NCBI GenBank assembly: GCA_964057225.1
Contig: OZ059899.1
Span: 12,994,001 to 13,058,000, forward strand
Reading direction: 5' to 3'
Origin: Auanema rhodensis
Taxonomy: Eukaryota; Nematoda; Chromadorea; Rhabditida; Rhabditidae
DNA: 64,000 nt
Under the pieces are notes generated by a model. It did no database searches. It saw nothing but the letters and a program-made list of their open reading frames with translations, and was not told where the DNA came from. The position numbers and the translations under genes were made by a program. Positions within the stretch are counted from its first letter, which is position 1, and each line of letters opens with the position of its first letter. This document shows positions 1-12,847 of the stretch, piece after piece.

Positions 1-3000
1 TGCCACACTACGACAGTTGCCCGGAACAAACATTTCCATACTATGCCATGGATATAATGGACGATTTATCAATCTTTATTATATTATTCATTATAATTAT
101 TATGATAATTAATTAGAAATGTACCTTGTAACTGTATGAAGGATTCGGAATAAGATTGGAGCTGCCATAGATGGCTCACGATGAAGGAATGTCTCAACGC
201 TTATCAAACATAACGATATCTGAAATATATTCTTGAGTTATAGCCAGTATATTGAATTAGCTTACGGTCTCTTCATCAAATGATTCTATTGCTTCGTTGC
301 AATGACCACATCGAAGCTCAACCGGAATAAGTGGTCCGGGTTTTCCTCCACCTTTACGTGTTCCCTTGTTCCGCTTTGATACTTCTCGACTTCGTTTTCG
401 AGGAATAGCCTTAGTTTCCAATATCATTGGATGTTGACCACAATCTGTCTCATTATGCTCCTAAAAGTATATTCATTTGATTATGAATGTTGATAAGCTT
501 CCTACTTGTATGGTTGTGACGGTTAAGCTTTCTGGTCTTACCAATCCACTACGATCTTCATCTTCATCTGAATCATTTGCTAAATCATCCCATGTAGCTA
601 TTTCATTAGCTTGCTCAGATTCTGCACACATATGAGCTTGGCCTGTAAGAAATTTTAAATTATAACTTACTATATGATATAGTAAATTATAATAAAATAC
701 CTTGTAATGTTTTGACAACAATATCAATAAGTTTAGTTACACCCTCATTAAATGGAACTTGATCGAAACGATACTAAAACATTTTATAAATTATAATTAG
801 CATAAATATAAATGTAAAATATGTTAATTTGACGTAAAATACGTGAAAAGCTTTCACGTTTTTGAAATATATTTTCAGATTTTTTGACTTGCGAATCGGT
901 TGTATTTCAAATTCTAATCTATTATTATAATTCTAATTATTAACTTAACTATACGTATATAGTTAGTAATAATATCTTACTTTATAGAGAATTAGAACAA
1001 GTGAATTCAGCCATAGATGTCTTGAATGTTGGGATAATAGTTTAAGCGAATAATTAGCGACATGTTGATCACTAGCCAATTTTTGTGGAGATGGTAAATG
1101 AATAAGAAGTTGTAACACAACGGGTAACATCTGATTTCCTATAATTATATGTAATAGTAAAGATTTAATAAATCATTTAGAAACCTATCCATAAGTTCAT
1201 GTCTAAGATTTCAGGTAGTCCGCTTAAGAAAGCATTACAAACAGCTGATTTTCTGAAACATTGACGTCAGATCAATGAGATATGTAGCTGTCAACCAACC
1301 TTAATCGAGCTGGAGGTATTGTGAAGCATTTCTCTGTATTACTGTATCCAAGTAATGTATTGAAATGTCGGAAAAGAACTGATTGCTTCTTTGCATTAGC
1401 CTTCTCATCTGTTGGAGTTGAATTTTTGTTGCTAAAAGTTATGGCATGAAAAGCTTAACTATACAGGTTTCTAACCTTAAAAATGTGACAAAGAGTGAAA
1501 TTACTAGATATACTGTATGTCTTTCTGGATTTTCCATATCAACGACACGATTGAAAAGCAAACACATGTTGCTTTCCTCATCAGTAAATTCCCGTAATCT
1601 GCCATAACCACCTAAGATAGAGAGATCCATGATGTTGAAAGAAGTGTAAGTGCTGAGGCATGTTGTAACAACATATGAACTATGTGTTTATGTTTACATA
1701 TAACTATTTGTTTTTGTTTATTTTTGCTTCATTTTCTGTCAATTTTTTGAGATTTTCTTCTCTTTTTGAACTTTTTTTACGCTTTTTGCAGCATTATCCT
1801 TATGCGAGCATAGAAGAAAGAAAAGGAAAAATAGATGAAAATCACACGAAAGAAGTAAATGAAGTGTAGGTAGTAGTTACAGTAATCACAATACAAGTTA
1901 TATTATACATTGGATGCAGATAGTTTTAGAAATTTGATTGAAAATAACAAAAGCAGCTGAGAATTAGAGGCAAAAGATGTGAAAATATATGTAATAAGTT
2001 AGAAAAAGTTGAAGAAAAACACGAAGCATACCAGAAGAATAAGCAGGACTAGTTAGGCTGTTGGTCTCCGAACCTTGTTGCGTTTGTTGAGAATCCACTG
2101 CAAGAACGATAATGTTTGAAAATGAAATGAATGACAGTCAATGGAGGCTTCAAAGAAAAAAACAGAAGATGTACAATAGTGAAAAGAAGAGAGGTGGACA
2201 GTCAATTGAACGGAAATGAACATATACATGAAACATGGCTGAGAAGCTGCTGCTGCTACTAACAGGCTGTAAAACAAAACACAAATGCTTGTATTAATGT
2301 GATAAGTTGTTTCAGTAATACGTATGCATATGCAGCTTCTACAGCTTAATCATATTGATTGTATATCGAAGCTATCTAGTCTAATCATTTGTCATGAGAA
2401 AGCTGACAGAGACTATTGTCAGCAATTGAAGATAGAAGAGGAAAATACGAGAAGTAGTAAAGATATAGAGGCGTCAACAAGCAGAGACATTGGAAGAACA
2501 CAAGATGCAACTTGCGACTAATGTTGCAGCATGGAAAGGACGTGCAAACTTATGGGGAAAATGGGAATGGAGGCAAACCAAATCAATTTCAAGCTCTCTG
2601 TTAGGTGCATAAACAGAAGACATATGCACTGGTGACATGCTATTGAGAACATAAACGGTGATTTCGAGGCTGGTACAGCGTATGTACATGTGCTGGTGCT
2701 CTGTGTGCGTTTAATAAACTAAGTGATCAGTCAGAGAGGCGATCACGTACGCTTTAATTGAAGTCCAGCTGATGACATTGGCTGTGGAGACGATGGAGGA
2801 TTGTGATGAGACGAATCTTTGTGATGATGATGGTGATGATGATGATGCTGTTGATTATGATGATGATGATGATGATGATGATGATGGTGTGAATGCTGTG
2901 GTGAGGTATGATTATGGTGATGAATCGTGACGAGTGAGCTGGATGAGCTGGCAATCAGAGAAACTATAGAAGCGGCACCAAACGTCAAATGAGCTGCCAT

Positions 3001-3716
3001 ATGTCTCCAACGATTCACCACCCTAACCATTGTGATAACTTTCAGAATCTTAACACGGCAAGAGAGGGCAGCTTCTGACAGACGGCCACGCTTCCGCCAA
3101 CGAGGCATACATATAGCTTGAGTGTTATCCGAAGTAAAGCCAGGATCTCCAAATAAGGTATCATTCATAAAGATCATAAGAGTATAGTTTGGAAAATAAA
3201 GGTTCAAAGAGTGAAAGCAACAACTAGGAAAAGAATCAAAGAAAGTACATGAAGATCGAAGAGATCTATCAACGGAAAGTTACCAAAATCCCGGAAACGA
3301 AACCCAAAAAAGAGTATAGAAGGACATAGACAGAAGGAAGTTAGGATTTATCACTCAGAACAGTTGAACCAGTAGTTATGACGTTTACAGTAAAAGACAT
3401 GATACAGCAGTTTCAGAAATAAAGGAAACACACACAAGCACACAGAGCTTTTTTGAGTTGAAAACTTCAAAATGCATTTCTGGCTTATAAGGTTATCTGA
3501 AGAGAAAATAGATTTTGAGAATAAGCTGACGAGTTAAAGAACAATGAAACGTAAAAGCTGTGTGTATGTGTGTTGAAATAGAAAAGCAGAGATTTAGAGC
3601 AGACCAATGTTGAGTTTTGTAGCGAAATATAGGATAAAGCATGGAATGAAGATTAGAAGTAAAAGTTAAGAAAGAGAGAATGTAAGATTGAGAAAGAGAG
3701 GGAGAGGGAGAGAGAG

Positions 3717-3769
<53 letters not shown>

Positions 3770-6700
3770 AAGAAGAAGAAGAACCAAGCTTGAATGAATT
3801 AAGAACAAACTCCTGCAAAGGCTGTGTTGTCGTCAACAAGGAAATGTAAATCTGTGAGTAAGATACTGATTATTCAGAATCTTGACAAGAATATATGAAT
3901 CAATATTGATATTAATCGAATAAGATAATGATAATTAGTATTAGTATATATACCTTCAGATATAGATGATTGATAGAAAAGTTGATGTTTTAAAGCATTA
4001 AGTTGCTTCAAATACTTTGTAATTGAGCGTGAAGTAGATGAGCCTTATGAGAGAAATCATTAGAAAAGATTGATTATGAGTGATAGAATACCTTCAATAG
4101 CTTTACGAGCTTTTGTTACTTTTCGTTGATACAACTCAGACATTGGATCTGTATGCATCAAATCTGAATATGATCAAGTTGGTTAGAACTTGAACAACTT
4201 GAATGTTATTTTCAAACCTTGTACAAACATTGTTTCTTCACTTTGATTAACCAATTGACTTTCAAGAACTAATGTTTCAAATCTCTTAAAAATACAAAAT
4301 TTGAGATTTGAATGAAAATAAGTTTAGAACCTGAATGAAGAAATCAAATGACAAGATAGTTTCTTCAGCCATTAAGGTCAATAAGATTCTGATGGCATGG
4401 ATAATCATTGGACGATCAAGGATACATGAATCAAATTGGGATTCGAAGCAGAAGCATATCAACTGAAACAATGAATGAGAATCTTCGTCTTGCTCTGATC
4501 TAGGTACAGTACCTTCAGTGTTTGGCTGGGAAGAGCTCTGATAGCAATGATGGCTCGCTGAGCTACGGTTGGATTAGGATCATGAAGTGATGTGACCAAG
4601 TGATAGAATAAGCCAGCTAATGATGTTTGGATGACTTTATTAGCTCGAACAGGTGTAGCTCGAATCATATGAGCAATCACATATGCTCTTCCAACTATTA
4701 TTTAAAATGAATATACTATATGATATAAGTAAGCTTATACCTGCTTCAAAACGAACTTTCCAATCTTTCGAAACGAAATCTGAATGTATAACCTTCCAGA
4801 ATGTATCTTCTCCCGGAGAAAATGTTAAGCAATGAAGAAGAAGCAGCGTTGCTAATTCACCAACTTGAACATAATCTGATCTTAATCTTTGCCATAGACG
4901 ACTGACCATCAAATTTTCCTTAAAATTAGCATAATTTACGTGAAAACTTATTTGAAATCATTTTTATAATTTCTGATCATAGTGAACGGTTGTTCAATAA
5001 TTTCAGATTTTTCAAAGATTTTTCAGAAAAAAAAGAAGAAAGAGCCTTACCTGAACCCAAATGAGAAATCCGCGATGTTCCCTACGGGCATTACTTAAAG
5101 CTTCACAATGAAGACAAAGATATTTTAAGCTATCTAATATGAAATACTCAACATCAGGATCTTCAACTGATTCCAAATTCTGGAAAGATGTTGGCTTCAT
5201 CTCATTTCTATGAATGAATTCATACCAATAGCAAAGAACGGATAAGCTTCAGTTGTGTAGGTAAATCATCTAAAGAGAATCGGAATCGTCCAACAGATGT
5301 ATCCCAGATATCATCAATCGGTTGATGAGGAGCATTCGTCGTCATTGGAGTATTTCCCTTAAAAATTTGATGATAAATGTTTTTTTGAAGATAAATAACT
5401 ACTTTTACTCCATGAACATTACTAGTTGTCAGAACATTTACGGTTTCTCGGCCAACATCTGTTTCCGTCAAGGTTACAGCTTCAGCTATTCCAATTTCGA
5501 CTTCTTCAGCTGGTAGTAATCCGACAAACTCTTCCGGCTGTTCCTCCATAGCTGCTGTTTGAAACTGTAGTCCACTGTTAACTACGAGAACATCAGCTAT
5601 GCTTGTTGGACCAATAGCAGCGGGAGAAGCTACAAGTATATAAAGCCCGCATGTTTATGCATTCCGGTATAACAAACCTCCTTTGCTAGCAGGTGCTGTT
5701 TGAGGTGATAGAACAGAACTTGGATGAGAGAGCGAAGATATATCTTCTAAGCCATCCAAATAGTCAGCACCGTCATCATCATCTGATGTTTTAATGGCAA
5801 CTTCCTATAATAAGAGTATGATTTTGCTTTTTATCACTGTTTCAAATCCATATTTTAGTGAAAACGGTCAGCTTTAAGGCTTCTGCTTTAGGTTCAGAGT
5901 AAAAGCTATAACTCACTTGTTTTGGGCTTACAGTTTCAATAATTTGCATAATCATTTGATGTAAAAATGCTGCTTGTTGACATGCTATAAATAACTTTTG
6001 TTTATACTTTTGATAAAAGTCAAAACAGAAAAAAACCTGAACAATCGGAAAAGCCATCTAATTCCGGATTTTTACATTCATGTATAGTAGTTCTTAATGG
6101 AACTGACAGCATGAGTGACAAGCATCCAAACAAGTGTTGATACAAGTGAGCATGTTCAGCATTGGTTACATCAATCTGTCGTAACTGAAAAACCAATATA
6201 AGAAGCTAAAGATATGATTCAGCTTTTCATCTTACTTGTAATACAATGATATCAATCATAATAATATGAATACTGACATCATCTTCTTCTAAATCATTCT
6301 CACCAAGTGGTGGTATAACCATAGTTGGCAATAAACGTAAAGCTTTACAGAAATCATCCAATAGTAATATCATTGGTACGGAAATTTCTAACCGTGACAG
6401 TTGCTGAAACAGGAAAGTATTTTGAGTCTCAACCACCATAAGTTCAAGTTTCATGTTTTAGTTTAGCAAGTTGCTATCTACTTAACAGCATATACATGAA
6501 CTTGAAAACCTTTCAACTTAATTGTAAAACATGAAACTTACATGTAACCACTGTAAAGCATTGAACATCTCATCATAATCTGTAGCTGCTAATCGTCTAC
6601 TAATGAATTCGAATACTTTAGCTATTTCAAATGGTAAAGGACAGAGATCTGATTCGAAAATTTTGCAAAGCAATATCTTCAATTCCGGCTGATTCTCTTC

Positions 6701-9628
6701 CGTACAATTCAGATGAATAGATTGAAGCCACAAAGGCATTACACGAGTCCATGTATCATGTGATATGATATCATAGGGCATCAACGATAATAATCTATAA
6801 CATTGTAAGTTGTTGCTCAAGTTGCTAAAGCTTATGATAAGTTTGATCATACCGTCCTAAGCCTTCCTTAATCTGTTCAATATACGGTCTGCCATCAACC
6901 TCATCAGTTTGTGGTGAAAGAGTCTTAATGAATACATCATCATGTATACGAATAGCCATATTTATCCAATCGCATACAAACTAAATTATTATAATTATAT
7001 TAAATATAAGTTTTTTATAAATTGTCTTCTCTTATTACATCAGTTTTCAATTGTTCCAGACTAGCCCCCATAGAATCATTTGGTAGTAAAGCTGTTGTGG
7101 AGAACCATTGAAAAACATTATACATTATATATCCAATTGCTTTCTATAAATAGATTTTCATATATTAATTTTCTTTTTCATCTTCTTCCAACACCAAAAA
7201 AAAACAAAAAAAGAGAGACCTTATCTGCTGATGGATCTGGTGGACATAAAGCTGCCATCAACCACACACCAAAACGACTTAGCATTCGACGTTCATCAGC
7301 CATTCGATCAATTTCCTGAAACGAAGACAAACAAATAGATAATTGAATTGAATAATTGAAAATATAAGAATAACATACTTTTCCCATTGAATGACCACCT
7401 TCCAATTGGCGAAGCCATTTAGGTCGTTTACCTTCACCTTCAGTTCCTGAAATAGTAAAAGAGCAATGAGAATTCAGAATCATTTCAGATAGTACTTACC
7501 TTCAAATTGAGTTGTTTCGCGAAGAAGCTTAACTACAGCTTCAACCATATCCCACATGATATCTTTTCCCCAAATTGTTCCACATCCTCTGTGTACAAGA
7601 TGTCCATGATTAGGAAGTGGATGTACAGCACGGAAACAATCCTATATTAAGAATAAAAATTGAATGATTAAAGCTTTAAGTTAAGTTCAAACCTGACAAA
7701 GTCTCATTGGCACATGAGCATGTGTTCGTGTACATTCTGGTGAAAAGCATATGCTTACAGCTAATCGAGATTGTGATTGACATTCCTAAAAGAAATTCAA
7801 TATAACTTTTTAAAAATTCAAGCTTAAACTATATAAATCAATCAATAATCAATAAAAAACGTCAAATTTTAAGTATAATTATGCTAATTATAATCATAAT
7901 TTTCATTTAAGCGCGTTGAAATAGACAAACTCGGTTGTGTTTACATCTAATTTACATCTAATTAATTATAAATTTATAATAATTATATTCTATTTTGCAT
8001 ATTTAATTGAAACAAAAAGAGAAACAAAAAGGAAACTCACAGCTCGTTGACATGTTGCATTACTGGCTGGAAGTGGCTGAGTTACTGTTTCTATTGTTGT
8101 TTTCTTTTCTCCCATAACATTATCAGCACATCGTTTGCATAGAAATAATGGAGGTGATGTATCTGCTATATCAGCACATACAACAGGATCAAAACATCGT
8201 TTAACACTAAATTATTATTAATTACTAAGAAGAATGTATAATGAGCATAGTTTACCCAGGTCCACGTTCAGTACATGAATTTGATTGACAGTTTACTGTA
8301 CCCCAAGCTATAATAATATGTATATACTATATGTAATATTATACATAAAAAGCTGTTTTTTTCTAATTTTTTACATTAAAAATAATCAATAATCATACTT
8401 ACCATGTACTTTATATTGTATTGTTTTTCGATGTAAAATATGTGGATTTGCAAATGGCCAATAATGAAAAAGTAGATTGGCAGCAGCAACTCGTGATTCA
8501 GATGTACCTTTAGCAATTACCTAAATGTCATTTGATTTTCAAAAAGATATTGATAAAAGACAATAATTTGAATAATTTGTTTGTTTATTTGTTTGTTTAT
8601 TTATTTATTTAAATGAAATATGAACATACTTGTGTAACATCATTGTATACATTAGTTGAACAACTCATTGCTCCTTCAACAATCCATGTATGTAAACCTT
8701 AATTATATTAATTATGTGTTAATTATATTCAAAATAGAATACTTGGATCAGTTGTATTTTGAAATACAAGCATAAGACATCCAGGTATTGATAACTTGAT
8801 TAATGTATCCTCAGTATTAGCAAATGGAAATACACAATCAGCTATTAAATGGACGATCTAAATGAAAACTTTTTATAAATTTATTTGTAGAATTTACAAA
8901 AGTTTTATCTTCAAGTTCAAACAGTTAAAGCTTTTCAGCTTGAACTTTCAGCTTCAAATTGAAATAGGAGATACTACTTGATGTACTTGAAGCTCATAGT
9001 ACTTACCTGCTTATCTAGTTCATGAGGAAAAATTGATAATTGACTAGCTACAAGTAGAGGAAGTTGCTCCAATGAATCTTTATCCAAAAAGATCATTAAA
9101 GCTTTGATTGTATCAAGAATTGCTTCGCCTATTGCTGTAAGATTTAAAGATGTTTTTAAACTTTGCAGCATGATAACCAACCTAATTGTCCTACAGTAAT
9201 CAATGGAAAAACATCTAATAAATTGCATATGGCATAGAATAAGCCAGAATAGTTGAGATTCGGATATAAGTTCCATCGTGCTGGATCCAAAGAAAATTTT
9301 CGGCAAAATTGTGTCTGATCCGATGGAAAATCTTTCAAAAACCTGAAAATTCGAAATTTCCAATTTAATTCATTAAGTTTTGTGAAATTTTAATTTTTTT
9401 TAGTAATAAGGGAAAATGATATTTGATATAATCTAATTAGATATTCATCTCATTTTTCGAGCTGTTTTTGCTATTTTTAATGAAAAAAATATTTTAAATT
9501 ATGTCAACAGAGCACAATTTCTAGAACACAGCTTGAAAGCATGATTACTTTTACTAGTATGATTGTACAATCTTTTACATTCCAATATCTATGTATATAT
9601 AGGCCCGTAAGAACATTTTCTCTCTCTC

Positions 9629-9677
<49 letters not shown>

Positions 9678-12600
9678 AGCAATAACCAGAGAAAAGGTCA
9701 GGAAATCATTATTCAAATTGTTGAGCATGTTGAATAGCCGACATGAAGCATGCAGAAGAAATTGACATTTTCTGATGTCCATATTAGGTGTGTGGGTCGG
9801 GCGTCAATTTGATGTAATCTGCATTCTGTCATGTTTGACAACCAAATACTTCATCGACATTTGTCTATTTTCCTTCTTAATTCTTATACATATGTCTTTC
9901 TTGCCATTCGTGCAAACCCTGACACTACATCGATGAGAGAGAGAGGGAGAGAGAGAGAGAGAAAGAGAGAATGGAGGTAGAGGTGAATTAACGTTGCGAT
10001 AGTCTAAAGTTGAAACTTTGAAACAAAGTTGTTTAGAGCACTAGAAAAAAAATTTTTTTTTCAAATTTGATGGTGTTCAAAGAAGGTGTATAAGAGCTTC
10101 TTGCGGGAAACAAATAGACGACGAATAAGGCGAGGGGAAAAGAAGCAGAAGAGATGAAGCACTTTGAGATTTAATACATTTCCAGTATGTCTTGTTCTAC
10201 AATTCAAAATTGTCCATCTTCTTTCTATATGTATGAAAACAAAGTTGCGAAGTTGTGCAGATACCAGAAGCGCCATTGAGATGCTTCTCGAATTTTTCCG
10301 TTTTTCACAAATCGTTTCATGAAAACCTTCAAGTTTACTGAATAGCATTCGTACTTGAAAAGATTTGCCTATCTGGAGTATGTTCTCGAACGAATGGAGA
10401 GGAAACCAAACGTACTCCACCAGCACTTTACATAAAGGTTTTTCAAGCTCATTCCTTCCAGCTTATGCTTAATCCATTGAACAATGTCTCTTCCATGAAC
10501 AGCTTGCAGAACTCTGGCAACTGTTTTCAATCGCAATCGTTATGAATACCTACTGAATTCAGTTGGCAGAAAGTTAGAGAAGAATGGAAATATTCTGGTT
10601 CAGATGAGGAGATGCAAACCAGCCGAAAGCGGAAAGGCAATTTCTGCATCTTGTCCTTTTCTGGGAGAATGCCTTTCCGTAGCTTTTCAATCTTTTCACG
10701 AAAACTAACTGTTTCGATCAGGAAGTTTGAACGACTTCCCACTCAAAGCATAGTCTATTTTCAGTCGTATTTGACTCATTATTTAGACTCCAATTAAATT
10801 TTTTTAATCAATTTTAGCTATGTGGCCATGAAATAAACTAGAAAAAACTGAAAGAAGTTTTCAAGATTGAAATTGCTCAACAGAGTAAGCTGTATAGTCA
10901 CGAAGTTGCACATGTTTAGAAATATGCACATAGTATACTGAAGCCAGTGTATACGTCAACATCTGTATATCCATATAGAATATCTTTTATGATTATTCTT
11001 ATCAAACTGTCTCTGAGGACTGCTGACCTCTGTTGTTGTTGAAACAAGCGCCTGAAGCGCTTGTAAGCTGCATTGTGAATAGTTGAAACAGGCAGCCCAT
11101 GGTACAACATCCAAACTTCCGTTTAAGGATCAGAGTCCGTCCGGATGAAGTTTCAAAGGCTTTTGTCATTCAGTTGTGCTGCTCTTCCTCTACTTGTTAC
11201 TAATGACTTTCCGTTTCAAACAAACTTTTCTTTATTTCTCCAAATATGGAAATGATGTTCATGACTGACAAAAGATCAAGTTGTAGTTGAAATGAGCAAC
11301 TTATCTTCTATTTTCTGCTCATCATCATCATCCTTGTGCTTCTTCATATGTGCTTACTACTCAAGTAGAAATTGGAACAAGTAACTGTCTGGTCAGAAGC
11401 ACCCTCTTCCTTTCGCTCTTAAGACGATGACCATGAAGAATATAGCTGTTTTTCATTTCAGCAACATATAGCTAATTGAAGAGAAGAAGCTTGCAGAATC
11501 GACTTGGTAGGATTAGGAATCGAAATGCGATTTCACGAGCGAAGACCAAGTACGCTACGTTGTGTGTTTGGCTTCGTTTTAAAACCAAAAGTTGCAGAAA
11601 ATATGCCAAAGTTATGACCACCGTTAGCTGTACAACTTGATTATCATTTTCAATTTTGCCTTAACTACTGTCAATCACTTTTTATCTTGAAAAATGATGT
11701 TATGTCTCATTCTAATGATCTGTTCTTTTCTGTTAATCTCTGATTGATAGCCAATTTGTAGTCTGAGTTTCGTGGGCGAATGATCATTGATAGCCGAGTT
11801 GTTCCGGCCTGCTTCAGATGCTTCATGACGATGGTGAATACCAGCATTGAATACTCTATCGCTCATCCTTGCTTTTTTCATTCTTCTTCAGAACAATCTC
11901 TCCAGTAATAGATGGTTGGAAATACTTCATCTTCCTTGTCTTCTACTGCTGCTCGATATCTTGCTCATCAGACGTTTTTTTTGTTTTTGGATGAGTTCAT
12001 CCTTTCATGAACCGCTCATTGTGGGCTATGTATGGTCATTAGTGAATGTCGATCTTAGCCAATAATGAATATATTTGGCTAAAGATTATACGTTTACAGC
12101 CTGACCAGCTTATTTGAACTCAACAACGTGATTTCAATCAAGAAATTCAGCGAAATACATGGAAATAACTTAATGCGGAATCAAGGCATCTACAATTGTA
12201 TTTTCTTATGCAAATTATCGCTCTAGAATCTGCATGAAGTGGGGAGCCACGTGAACAAATTCAGTGGGTTCTTCGTTTTTTTTTCTCAGAAAATTGGAAG
12301 GATCTTCTAAATGATAAGACTGAAAAGATGAACAAAAATAGAAAAAACGGAAGAGATAACTGAACGTAGTAGATGAGGAAGAAGATCAGAACACGTATAA
12401 GATATCGCTGATGAAGCATTACGTGATGCACATGTTATGGATCCATCATCTTTTTTCAATTTCCTCATGTTTCTACTTCCTTCTACGAACTTCTGCAACG
12501 ACTCTCAGATTTCTAGCCATGATGTCGTGAATGAGTAAGATATCTCATCTTACAATGAAAAAACTTTCGTCTATCCCCAATTTCAGTAAGAAATAATAGA

Positions 12601-12807
12601 ACGTTTTGAGAGAAAGGACAGAAGAAGCTAGCATAATTGGCGTTGCTGCTCTCAGATACATATATCGTTGTCATTTTAGGAAAAAAATTTCAAAATGAGC
12701 ACTTCTGAACGATTTTTCTCAGAATCAATTCAGAGAACAAGATACTGGAGTATATATAGATACGTTTCCGCCCTAGAAATTTGGTAAAAGACAAGATTTG
12801 CGTACTT

Positions 12808-12847
<40 letters not shown>

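Noticed and set aside
10061-10426. 121-codon minus-strand frame in unc-79 intron 2
   Set aside because: No recognisable motif, no splice logic linking it to unc-79, and a composition that fits chance or decayed mobile DNA.
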